Assembly (NCBI GenBank): GCA_017537045.1
Contig: JAFYLN010000089.1
Span: 1 to 5,761, forward strand
Direction of reading: 5' to 3'
DNA length: 5,761 nt
DNA from: Oscillospiraceae bacterium
GTDB taxonomy: Bacteria > Bacillota_A > Clostridia > Oscillospirales > Oscillospiraceae
The position numbers were made by a program, and so were the translations under genes. Each line of letters begins with the position of its first letter. Within the stretch, counting starts at the first letter, position 1. Below are positions 1-5,761 of the stretch, one piece after another. The notes below the pieces were generated by a model, which did not search any database, was not told the origin of the DNA, and saw only the letters and a list, made by a program, of their open reading frames with translations.

Positions 1-13
1 TGTACTCTGATTG

Positions 14-187
14 ATACGGTATGAACCGTAACTATGATGGTAATTTTCTATGCCCTCACAGGCCGTGGGGACATAGTGAAATGATAATTGTTAGAAATCG
101 GAAACTGTGATTGCTTTTGCAAAACTCTGATACTGTAACGATACCAGTATACCTCGGGCAGTCACAGGATTCACGAACAATCTGTAA
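14..187. repeat. Tandem structured intergenic element, left copy
   Basis: This is the left, more diverged copy of an element repeated at about 202-345. It contains the hairpin TACGGT-ATGA-ACCGTA (15-30), CATAGTGA (72-79), the motif variants at 96-108 and 124-136 spaced 28 bases apart, the hairpin TTGC-TTTT-GCAA (111-122), the inverted pair ATACTG/CAGTAT (130-135 and 145-150) and CTGTAAAT near the end. Relative to the right copy it has an insertion of about 33 bases around a CTATG/CATAG hairpin (48-52 and 72-76). No credible coding sequence is seen. Confidence 0.6.
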
Positions 188-196
188 ATATTAGCA

Positions 197-224
197 AAGA
201 GTACGGTAATGAAACCGTACTCTT
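197..224. repeat. Perfect 11-pair hairpin
   Basis: AAGAGTACGGT (197-207) and ACCGTACTCTT (214-224) are exact reverse complements around a 6-base loop. On the minus strand the following bases (TGCTAATATTT) are only weakly U-rich, so it is at best a weak terminator. It is the longer version of the hairpin at 15-30, whose stem is only 6 pairs. It may mark the boundary between the two element copies. Confidence 0.6.
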
Positions 225-345
225 AAAGACATAGTTCGGGCATAGTGAGACTCGGATACTGTGTTTGCTCGCGCAAAACTCGGATACTGTAGTAACCCAA
301 GTATATCACAAATCTTAGAAACATCCCGAACTTTCTGTAAACAAT
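202..345. repeat. Tandem structured intergenic element, right copy
   Basis: This is the right copy of the element at 14-187, in the same order: TACGGT/ACCGTA hairpin, CATAGTGA (241-248), two identical 13-base motifs ACTCGGATACTGT (250-262 and 278-290), hairpin TTTGC-TCGC-GCAAA (264-277), ATACT/AGTAT (284-288 and 300-304) and CTGTAAAC. Read on the minus strand, the TTTGC/GCAAA loop is GCGA, a GNRA tetraloop. In addition GTTCGGG (234-240) and CCCGAAC (325-331) are exact inverted repeats that would enclose the central part. No credible protein gene lies here, and the function is unknown. Confidence 0.6.
250..290. repeat. 13-base direct repeat with 28-base period
   Basis: ACTCGGATACTGT occurs exactly at 250-262 and 278-290. 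Diverged versions at 96-108 (11 of 13 matches) and 124-136 (12 of 13) have the identical 28-base spacing. A small TTGC/GCAA hairpin sits between the members of each pair. The arrangement suggests paired protein sites or a repeated RNA motif. Confidence 0.7.
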
Positions 346-363
346 GATAATTTTCCTTCCGCT

Positions 364-567
364 AAAAATGGGTAGACCAATAGCAGGAGGCTCCAATGAC
401 ACTACGACCCAAGAAAGAACGTTAACAGGAGTGGACAGTTCCCAAAGAAACTACGCACAGAAGGCTCCGTTACCCTGAATTACCTTATGGCCGCCTTCGG
501 CTCAGAGGAACACTCCGCACATGAACAGCCACCCGCCGCGTCCATTCAGAAGGTTGCTATTGTCCAC
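364..567 (-). ncRNA. Candidate structured RNA of about 200 nt, 6S-like outline
   Basis: The segment begins at the predicted start of the promoter at 574-602 and ends in a five-U run (368-364). Its two ends pair. Bases 567-563 pair with 376-372 (one G-U), and 562-555 pair perfectly with 385-378, with a single bulged base at 377, giving 13 pairs. An internal loop follows (554-547 opposite 394-386). A second irregular helix then joins 546-533 with 395-407. Further in, 516-511 can pair with 433-428, 510-507 with 442-439, and 498-493 with 465-460. The block 481-560 is about 57 percent GC, higher than the flank at 1-80 (about 44 percent), and carries no credible gene. Known 6S RNAs are about 180-200 nt with a long closing stem and a central bubble, which matches in outline. 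No diagnostic family sequence was recognised. The 3' end is less certain because no strong local terminator hairpin is visible. Confidence 0.6.
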
Positions 568-621
568 AGCCATATTATACCACATTTAATGAATAAACTC
601 AAATGAACAGTTTGTGGACAA
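560..621. repeat. Perfect 9-base inverted repeat flanking the RNA promoter
   Basis: TTGTCCACA (560-568) and TGTGGACAA (613-621) are exact reverse complements separated by 44 bases. They bracket the promoter: one lies at about -46 to -54, the other covers the transcription start. Each differs by one base from the DnaA box TTATCCACA. They could be a symmetric operator, or one copy could simply be the 5' strand of the RNA closing stem repeated by chance. Confidence 0.45.
574..602 (-). promoter_or_regulatory. Sigma-A-like promoter with extended -10, driving leftward transcription
   Basis: The minus strand shows -35 TTGAGT (602-597), a 17-base spacer and a perfect -10 TATAAT (579-574) preceded by TGG, giving an extended -10. 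The predicted start is G567 or T568. It lies just downstream of the operon terminator, so it is an independent transcription unit. No protein gene follows it, which points to a non-coding transcript. Confidence 0.7.
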
Positions 622-655
622 ATAAAAGCTGAGCAGAGATTACTCCCTGCTCAGC
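619..655 (-). terminator. Intrinsic terminator of the regulator-kinase-hydrolase operon
   Basis: On the minus strand, 655-647 (GCTGAGCAG) pairs perfectly with 636-628 (CTGCTCAGC). The stem extends inwards by three more pairs, including one G-U, to a GUAA tetraloop of the GNRA class (643-640). It is followed directly by TTTTATTTG (627-619). A 12-pair stem, stable tetraloop and U-rich tail make this a classic rho-independent terminator. It is directional, because the plus strand has no U tract after the stem. Confidence 0.9.
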
Positions 656-670
656 CCAATAGCACAAAGT

Positions 671-721
671 TTATTAAACAAAGCGCGACTTTAAATCATC
701 AATATATGCGAACCTAATCCT
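671..721 (-). other. In-frame open extension after the hydrolase stop
   Basis: After the TAA at 724-722 the same frame stays open for 15 codons and ends in a double stop TAATAA (676-671). The hypothetical peptide reads RIRFAYIDDLKSRFV, which has ordinary protein-like composition. It may be a remnant of a longer C terminus cut by a nonsense change, a readthrough extension, or chance. Nothing visible here promotes readthrough. Confidence 0.3.
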
Positions 722-2350
722 TTACAAATATGCTTCAACGTATAATTTAGCATCATCGATTATGTCATTTACACGTTTGGTGGCTATTTCAAGTGTTCCA
801 TCGACAATAGTCAGAGTTGGAATGACACCCTTACGAAGTGGTGCCCGCCATTCAGGATTTCTTCCCTGTTCATGAACACCGGTACTGAGTCTGGAAGGAT
901 CGCCCTGACAGAGATGGCCAAAGTTTCTTGCGAAAGTATCAAGCATTGGTGCGTAAGCATCATCGTGCCAATGCAGCTTACCATCGGTGTGACCACACTG
1001 AAGCAGAGGGATGCATGCCATTAGGCCGTCGTACCAACCTTCACCTGCAATCAAGAAGTCGGGCCGATCCTCTTTCAGCTTTCTGACAAGCTCGCAGACG
1101 CCTTCATAAACATTGTGATTGGGGTCATTGGCCCAAACAGCAGCGATATCCAGAAATGCGCCATCAAAACCGTATTCATCTGCTAGAGACGTGATTTGCT
1201 TTACCAACCTGTTCTGCCACTTGGGGGCACCAGGATTTAGGGTGCGGTTGGAGCTATGGTCATAGTGCCGGGAGCCATCCCAGTCAACACTTGCCCGGCT
1301 GAAATTGCCGGATGCAGTGCGCAGTTCGCAAGGTTCACCCCATGCAGCAAAGCCATCATGATGGACACCAACGATATCTATACCAAACATAGGCATAACA
1401 TGGACTCCCAATGCCTTTGCGCCATCACACAGCTTACGGAATCCTGCCTTGCCACCCATACGCTCATCAGGTCCGTAATTACCATATTTCCAATAATACC
1501 GACCTTCCCAGCCGGGAATGAAAACAAGAATGCGTTTGGGATCAATTTTCTGGCAAAGTTCTTCGATATTCTTCAGAATTTGAGCATAATCATTAAAAAT
1601 GAAACCCGTCCAATGCTGTGCATGGATGGCAGCAATCAAGGAAATCTCCCGTGCCCATGCCGGAACGTCCGGGCGAGTTTCCCAAGGCTCCAAATTGTAA
1701 GAGCTGCGAATATGCTCCAAATGTGTTTTGGAAACACTCTCAAGAGAATCAGAGAAACCGACTTCCCATGCTGGAACATAGATAGAATTGGTCATCTCTG
1801 CTGCCAATGACTCAAAAATCAACTCTGCACACAGTTTCTCACTCTCGAGCGCAAACACAAAAGTTTTCTCTCGAACACGGTTATCGATAGATCGGAAGTA
1901 CAGGTAACGACCATCTGCTTGATCAAATACCACCAGAGGTGTACCTGCATCTCGCCAACCTTCCGGATATTTGAACCGCAAGCCTTGGATTGGAATTTCC
2001 TTCGGTCTTGCATCGATCAAGTTCACAATTCGCCCCATCGGGAGGTCGGTGAATCTTACTTTGACACAACGAATCTCTTCAGTGGAATCTTCCATAGCCG
2101 CATCCACTTGAATAGAAATACTTGCGTCACTTAACTTTGCAGTAATGTGAACATTACCCGGAACGGGAACTTGGCCTCCGCAGGTCAGCAACACATCAGC
2201 CGTGGCAGACAGGGAGTTACCAAACTGTTCAATAGTAGTCGCTTGTGGGCATAGTGAAAAAGCATTGTTGTGGGTGTAGACCATAACGGAGAAGTGATAG
2301 TCACCCAATGAAAAACTTGCATTAGGAAAGTAAAAGCTTAAATCTTGCAT
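722..2350 (-). CDS. Cytoplasmic TIM-barrel glycoside-hydrolase-like protein, family unassigned
   Basis: A 542-residue protein with no signal peptide or membrane segment, so probably an intracellular enzyme acting on imported sugars. Residues about 1-220 are rich in short beta strands and look like an accessory beta-sandwich. Residues about 235-480 look like a TIM barrel: KRILVFIPGWEGRYYW (272-287), an alternating strand GVHVMPMFGIDIV (315-327), YGFDGAFLDIAAVW (393-406) and DFLIAGEGWYD (431-441). D401 and E437 lie at ends of successive predicted strands, which suits a nucleophile and acid/base pair as in GH13-like or GH36-like clans. This is inference, and I think of uncharacterised GH-like families such as DUF6259. 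CAGGAG lies seven to eight bases upstream of the ATG, which overlaps the kinase stop as TAATG, so translation is coupled. The gene is last in the operon, with a terminator about 65 bases beyond. The hydrolase-like fold is moderately sure; the substrate is unknown. Confidence 0.85.
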   Translation of the reverse strand: MQDLSFYFPNASFSLGDYHFSVMVYTHNNAFSLCPQATTIEQFGNSLSATADVLLTCGGQVPVPGNVHITAKLSDASISIQVDAAMEDSTEEIRCVKVRFTDLPMGRIVNLIDARPKEIPIQGLRFKYPEGWRDAGTPLVVFDQADGRYLYFRSIDNRVREKTFVFALESEKLCAELIFESLAAEMTNSIYVPAWEVGFSDSLESVSKTHLEHIRSSYNLEPWETRPDVPAWAREISLIAAIHAQHWTGFIFNDYAQILKNIEELCQKIDPKRILVFIPGWEGRYYWKYGNYGPDERMGGKAGFRKLCDGAKALGVHVMPMFGIDIVGVHHDGFAAWGEPCELRTASGNFSRASVDWDGSRHYDHSSNRTLNPGAPKWQNRLVKQITSLADEYGFDGAFLDIAAVWANDPNHNVYEGVCELVRKLKEDRPDFLIAGEGWYDGLMACIPLLQCGHTDGKLHWHDDAYAPMLDTFARNFGHLCQGDPSRLSTGVHEQGRNPEWRAPLRKGVIPTLTIVDGTLEIATKRVNDIIDDAKLYVEAYL

Positions 2351-4113
2351 TATAATTCTCCTGTCTTGGCCTCTGGCATTTTCTCCATCGGCAATCTAAT
2401 TGTGATCTCAGTTCCCTGATTTACGATACTATCGATATCAATGCCAAAGTTGTCTCCGTAGTAGAGTTTAATGCGTTCAGTGACATTGTTGATACCGATA
2501 CGACTAAACCGTTTCTGATCATTCGTCTTTTTCTTTACCTTTAGGATGTTCGTATCAAAGCCTGTTCCATTATCACTGATATGAATCTCTAAAACTTCCT
2601 CAGATTCCTTCACTGCACGAATGTGAATTTTGATAACAGAATCCGATATACCATGGATGATACTATTCTCCACAAATGGTTGCAATGTAAATTTTAAGAC
2701 TTTGCAAAATTGGAGGTCATCTGGCAAGTCGATGGATAAGTCAGCCTTAACATCTTTACGTTTGCACATCAGCATAACGTAGCTTTCAACATAACGGATT
2801 TCCTGACCGAGGGATATTTCTTCAGAACCTCCGCTGGCTAGACGAAGAAGCGAAATAAGTGACGTTATCATTTCACAGGCTTCCGCATTTCTGTTCATGC
2901 GAGAGAGTGCCTTGATAGAATTCAGCGTGTTATACAGGAAGTGAGGGCTGATCTGCGCCTGAAGGAAGCGCATTGAGATTTCCTGTTTCTTACGTTGCTC
3001 TTGCTCGTTTTTTACAATCAGCAGATTGATTTGCTCAGCCATTTCGTTGAAACCAACACCAAGTTGACCCAACTCATCCGTTCGGTTCACTTCGATACGC
3101 TCGTCTAGATTGCCCTGACGAAAGTTTGCCATCGCTGAATGCACACCTATGATTGGTGTTTTCAGATACCTGAAAAAGATCAAGGACATTGCAATTGCAA
3201 TAACAAGGACAATGAGAATAGAAATAATGATGGAGTAGAGCACCTGATTCGATGTATTTGCGATGTCAGCCAGTGGTGTTACATTAATGATTTTATAGCC
3301 CATCTCATAAGAGTCGGCTCTTGTCATAAGAAAATCACCATTTGCACCTGAAATAATTTTATGTGATCGTGTGCCATGCGTTGCGTATTCCTGGATCACA
3401 TCTGCAGCAAGAACACCTTCATCCAGCCTGCCTACAGAGAATACGAGTTCACCTGCTTCTGTAAAGAGCATAGTTCTGTCGTTTGTACGATTACTTGTTT
3501 GAAGAATCGATTCTATGTAGGAATCGTCAATGCGAATCAGGGTCAGTCCAAGATTCTCCTCGGTGAGCACATCATAGATAGTTTTGTAGAGAAACAAATC
3601 TGATTGATCGGCAAATCTTGTCTGTAAAACGATCCAGTGCACAGCCGCATCTGCTTGAAGCATTTCTTTATACGGAGAGTAGAGCCGATAATCACCCAGA
3701 AGCGAAAAGGGATGTCCATTACTGCGCACAACTGGCAACGAGCCATCATTCCACAGAAAAGCAACTGCGCTTACTGCCTCACCACGCTGCGTAATAAGCG
3801 TATCCAGCTTTTCTCCCAAACGTACAACACTCAAGTAATAGCTATCACTTTCCGGTTCGTCCTTCAGTTGTAAAAATGCTTTTGTTGCCTCGGAGTCAGT
3901 CAGATCTTTAAGCGTAATTTCCAATTCTTCTACGAACAAGTCGAAAGTATCGGCCTTATGTGTGTTCATCAATTCAGTTGATGAGATTGCGGATTCCAAC
4001 AATGAAGAACTGGTTAGCGTGTATGCTGCAATGCCAATCAAAACACAAGGAATGACTGTTACGATGACAATAAGTGCAAGGAGCTTATATTTCAAACTAC
4101 TTTTTGCCTTCAT
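2350..4113 (-). CDS. YesM-like membrane sensor histidine kinase
   Basis: A 587-residue sensor kinase of the LytS/YesM (His_kinase plus HATPase_c) type, predicted to sit in the cytoplasmic membrane and phosphorylate the neighbouring regulator. Layout: transmembrane segment 1 at about 10-33; an extracytoplasmic sensor region at about 34-289, in a size range consistent with a Cache-like fold; transmembrane segment 2 at about 291-315; HAMP domain at about 316-368; and the phosphoacceptor H391 in QAQISPHFLYNTLNSI. The ATPase domain shows the N box (FVENSIIHG, N483), the G1 box (DNGTGFD, 514-520) and RIGINNVTERIKLYYG (538-553). All key kinase residues are present, so it should be active. Its ATG lies in the ATGA overlap with the regulator stop, with GGTGAG five bases upstream. 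Its TAA overlaps the next gene's ATG by one base. Pairing with the regulator is inferred from this coupling. The ligand cannot be read from the sequence; carbohydrate is likely from the context. Confidence 0.95.
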   Translation of the reverse strand: MKAKSSLKYKLLALIVIVTVIPCVLIGIAAYTLTSSSLLESAISSTELMNTHKADTFDLFVEELEITLKDLTDSEATKAFLQLKDEPESDSYYLSVVRLGEKLDTLITQRGEAVSAVAFLWNDGSLPVVRSNGHPFSLLGDYRLYSPYKEMLQADAAVHWIVLQTRFADQSDLFLYKTIYDVLTEENLGLTLIRIDDSYIESILQTSNRTNDRTMLFTEAGELVFSVGRLDEGVLAADVIQEYATHGTRSHKIISGANGDFLMTRADSYEMGYKIINVTPLADIANTSNQVLYSIIISILIVLVIAIAMSLIFFRYLKTPIIGVHSAMANFRQGNLDERIEVNRTDELGQLGVGFNEMAEQINLLIVKNEQEQRKKQEISMRFLQAQISPHFLYNTLNSIKALSRMNRNAEACEMITSLISLLRLASGGSEEISLGQEIRYVESYVMLMCKRKDVKADLSIDLPDDLQFCKVLKFTLQPFVENSIIHGISDSVIKIHIRAVKESEEVLEIHISDNGTGFDTNILKVKKKTNDQKRFSRIGINNVTERIKLYYGDNFGIDIDSIVNQGTEITIRLPMEKMPEAKTGEL

Positions 4114-5600
4114 CTATTCTCACCGTACTCTCTGCGAAATTCGCTGCATGTTAATCCCGTGGCATCTTTGAAGATTCTACAGAAATAACGATAATCCCGG
4201 AAGCCAACTTGCTCTGCAATTTCATGCGTTCGCAGAGTGGTTGAGCGCAGTAGTCTCTTCGCTTGTTCTAGCCGATATTTGCTTAAATACTCCGTGTAAT
4301 TCAATCCTGTTTCGCTTTTGAAAATTCTGCAAAAGTAATTGGGACTTAGGCAAGCGGTATCTGCAAGATCTGAAAGACTGATTTGTTTTCCATAGTTTTC
4401 AGCAATGTATTTTAGTACCTTTCTGATCTCCATTCTAACAGAACCCTGAGAGTTGACTGCAACCAAGCTCTGTTCTTCGAGAAATCTTAACAGGATTTTA
4501 GAGATATCCCAAGCAGTATTTGCAGCCCAAATTTCAGCAACACTAGTATCTGTTTCCTGTGTACTAACAATTGACGCAATCAGCTTTGCACAGTTGCTCT
4601 TCACACGATCTTTAGCGACCCAATTAGCCTGAAAAAACTCCATAAGTTTATTCACGGCCTCATTTGGTACCATATTTCTACATATGCCAGTCCAGACCGA
4701 AAAGTCGAAAGATACTTCTGATTGCACTTTGCTTTGATGGTTCTGAATTACTCCATAGGGTTTCAGATAAAAATAGTGCTGATCTTGATCTTTGAGGTTA
4801 AAGATATATGCACCCAACTCTAACTCTTCATGGCAGAACCGACCAATGCTGGCAGCAATCAAGAGACTTTCACTACGAGCTTGACTGAGCAAAGCTTGCA
4901 GATAATTCATTACAATTCTGAGGGACAACAAATAGCTTGGATTCTCAATAGAGAGTAGTAATAGTAACTTATTGTCTCCAACTCCGGAAAGTACGGATAT
5001 GGCACACTCCGATTCGTGCAAAGCTTGCTCTGCAATTTGCGTGATCCGCTCGATTTGATCATTAGAATTTTTTCCGAAAAGGATCAACGTAATCGGCACC
5101 CAGACCCCACTAGTCACTGGGAGCTTAATAGCATAGTCTTTGGTCTCTTGTCTATACAGTTTCCTAATTTTTAGTTTCTGCTGGTTCAGCACATCTTCTC
5201 TACGAGGTAAGCTGAGATTATTCTTTTTGTGTATATCTTGTGCATACTGAATCTGCTGCGCCAACGATTCTGCTGTAATTTCGTACTTAAGCAAGTACTC
5301 TACTGCACCATGCTTCATCGCTTCCTTTACCAGTACAAAATCATCATAATTACTGATAACAAGAAACACAGCAGCTACATTTTGCTCTTTTGCTTTGCGA
5401 ATCAACTCCACACCGTCCATGATTGGCATGGAGATATCTGTGAGCACGATGTCATAGGATTCCGCTTGAAGCAAGCTTAGTGCTTGTCTGCCATTTGTTG
5501 CGCTATCCGGCAATGAGCAGTCAAGCGCATTCCAATCCAGCAAGGAAGTAAGATCATCAACAATCAGTTTGTCATCATCCACAATCAAAACTCGAAACAT
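4110..5600 (-). CDS. YesN-like response regulator with AraC-type DNA-binding domain
   Basis: A 496-residue two-component response regulator, predicted to be a cytoplasmic transcription factor phosphorylated by the kinase encoded next. The receiver domain (residues about 1-120) shows the acidic pocket D8-D9-D10, the phosphoacceptor D55 in LTDISMP, S83 at the switch position and K105. K105 is followed by Tyr rather than the common Pro. Residues about 160-290 form a poorly conserved linker domain that I cannot assign confidently. The C-terminal AraC/XylS domain (about 390-492) has two helix-turn-helix units, each carrying YFCRIFK (422-428 and 472-478). The ATG at 5600 is chosen because AGGAGG (5614-5609) lies 8 bases upstream. 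The in-frame GTG at 5609 begins inside that Shine-Dalgarno sequence, so it is unlikely to be the start. The gene is first in the operon and its stop overlaps the kinase start as ATGA. The family commonly regulates sugar uptake and degradation; the actual target is inferred only. Confidence 0.95.
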   Translation of the reverse strand: MFRVLIVDDDKLIVDDLTSLLDWNALDCSLPDSATNGRQALSLLQAESYDIVLTDISMPIMDGVELIRKAKEQNVAAVFLVISNYDDFVLVKEAMKHGAVEYLLKYEITAESLAQQIQYAQDIHKKNNLSLPRREDVLNQQKLKIRKLYRQETKDYAIKLPVTSGVWVPITLILFGKNSNDQIERITQIAEQALHESECAISVLSGVGDNKLLLLLSIENPSYLLSLRIVMNYLQALLSQARSESLLIAASIGRFCHEELELGAYIFNLKDQDQHYFYLKPYGVIQNHQSKVQSEVSFDFSVWTGICRNMVPNEAVNKLMEFFQANWVAKDRVKSNCAKLIASIVSTQETDTSVAEIWAANTAWDISKILLRFLEEQSLVAVNSQGSVRMEIRKVLKYIAENYGKQISLSDLADTACLSPNYFCRIFKSETGLNYTEYLSKYRLEQAKRLLRSTTLRTHEIAEQVGFRDYRYFCRIFKDATGLTCSEFRREYGENR

Positions 5601-5614
5601 TATGCCCACCTCCT
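5601..5614 (-). promoter_or_regulatory. Ribosome binding site deciding the regulator start
   Basis: AGGAGG occupies 5614-5609 on the minus strand with 8 bases to the ATG at 5600-5598. The upstream in-frame GTG (5609-5607) uses the last G of this Shine-Dalgarno sequence, so it cannot be served by it. This fixes the start at 5600. Confidence 0.85.
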
Positions 5615-5638
5615 GTTATCATTATAATAGCCCTGAGC

Positions 5639-5665
5639 ATAATACGAAAAGTCGTTGTGGCACAA
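5639..5665 (-). promoter_or_regulatory. Possible promoter of the regulator-kinase-hydrolase operon
   Basis: On the minus strand, TATTAT (5644-5639) matches the -10 consensus in five of six bases. TTGTGC (5665-5660) is a weak -35 with a short 15-base spacer. The predicted start near 5632 gives a leader of about 32 bases. A perfect TATAAT at 5626-5621 is also present, but it would start transcription at the Shine-Dalgarno sequence and has no good -35. A weak promoter would suit an activated operon. Confidence 0.35.
5655..5665. promoter_or_regulatory. Short palindrome overlapping the putative -35
   Basis: TTGTG-G-CACAA is a perfect inverted repeat with 5-base arms and a one-base centre. It covers the candidate -35 of the leftward operon. 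It could be an operator, but the arms are short and chance is possible. Confidence 0.3.
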
Positions 5666-5680
5666 GGCTTTTTTAGATTT

Positions 5681-5695
5681 ACAAACGTGTTTTGT
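5681..5695. promoter_or_regulatory. Short inverted repeat in the divergent intergenic region
   Basis: ACAAA (5681-5685) and TTTGT (5691-5695) are reverse complements around CGTGT. The repeat lies between the leftward and rightward promoters, where an operator would be expected. Support is positional only. Confidence 0.25.
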
Positions 5696-5707
5696 CACTC
5701 AAAAATA

Positions 5708-5736
5708 TAGAAAGCAATCAGCCATTTTGGTATAAT
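5708..5736 (+). promoter_or_regulatory. Divergent promoter with extended -10 pointing out of the window
   Basis: The plus strand has TAGAAA (5708-5713, four of six to TTGACA), a 17-base spacer and perfect TATAAT (5731-5736) preceded by TGG, an extended -10. The predicted start is near 5743. Its gene lies beyond the right edge. Regulators of this type often face a transporter operon, but none can be seen here. Confidence 0.6.
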
Positions 5737-5761
5737 TAAGTTGTGACCAAAACCAACCAAA

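Noticed and set aside
197..224. Perfect hairpin as an intrinsic terminator
   Set aside because: Neither strand has a proper U tract after the stem; it is better treated as part of the repeated element.
1..345. CRISPR array
   Set aside because: There are only two to four motif copies at 28-base offsets with a conserved hairpin in between, not unique spacers, and no cas genes are in the window.
396..425. Plus-strand 9-codon frame (MTLRPKKER) behind a perfect AGGAGG at 385-390
   Set aside because: The Shine-Dalgarno match is good, but the frame stops after nine codons and there is no plus-strand promoter evident. The same bases are explained as the 3' side of the paired RNA on the minus strand. 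A leader peptide remains a faint possibility.
364..567. SRP RNA, RNase P RNA or tmRNA
   Set aside because: The length and lack of their hallmark motifs (for example the SRP Alu or GGAA-loop region, or a tRNA-like end) do not fit.
400..606. Plus-strand frame open for 68 codons without a start, possibly a gene remnant joined to the 9-codon frame by a -1 shift
   Set aside because: No slippery site, no recognised protein similarity, and it runs opposite to a well-formed promoter and across paired RNA segments. Its protein-like look is probably due to the higher GC content.
1256..1810. Plus-strand open frame of 184 codons
   Set aside because: It lies entirely antisense to the hydrolase-like gene, which has clear domain motifs and coupled translation. 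It shows no recognisable motif and no good ribosome binding site.
5601..5609. GTG at 5609 as the start of the response regulator
   Set aside because: The codon begins inside the AGGAGG sequence that serves the ATG at 5600. A receiver domain beginning MFRVLIVDDD is the normal form.

Overview
The window looks like a low-to-mid GC Gram-positive chromosome, most likely a gut or rumen clostridium (Bacillota). The grounds are a YesM/YesN-type sensor kinase and AraC-type response regulator pair, AGGAGG-type ribosome binding sites, sigma-A-like promoters with extended -10 elements, and a carbohydrate-enzyme gene without a signal peptide. No species can be named from the sequence alone.

Right two thirds (722-5600): one tightly coupled minus-strand operon of three genes, read from right to left. 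First is a YesN-like response regulator (5600-4110). It overlaps by 4 bases (ATGA) a YesM-like membrane histidine kinase (4113-2350). The kinase overlaps by 1 base (TAATG) a cytoplasmic TIM-barrel glycoside-hydrolase-like enzyme (2350-722). A strong intrinsic terminator at 619-655 closes the operon. The likely circuit is that the kinase senses an extracellular, probably carbohydrate-related, signal, the regulator switches on uptake genes, and the enzyme handles the imported sugar. At the right edge an extended -10 promoter points outwards on the plus strand. A transporter operon beyond the window would be the usual partner, but it is not visible here.

Left region (1-621): no convincing protein gene. 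Just past the operon terminator there is a separate minus-strand promoter (597-602 and 574-579). It starts a roughly 200-nt segment (567 to about 364) whose first 13 bases pair with the end of the segment, and a run of five U follows. This is the architecture of a stand-alone structured RNA resembling 6S RNA in size and outline, but the family is not established. Further left (about 14-345) are two diverged tandem copies of a structured intergenic element. They share a TACGGT/ACCGTA hairpin, a 13-base motif repeated at an exact 28-base period, and a TTGC/GCAA hairpin. This RNA candidate and the duplicated element are the most interesting content of the window.
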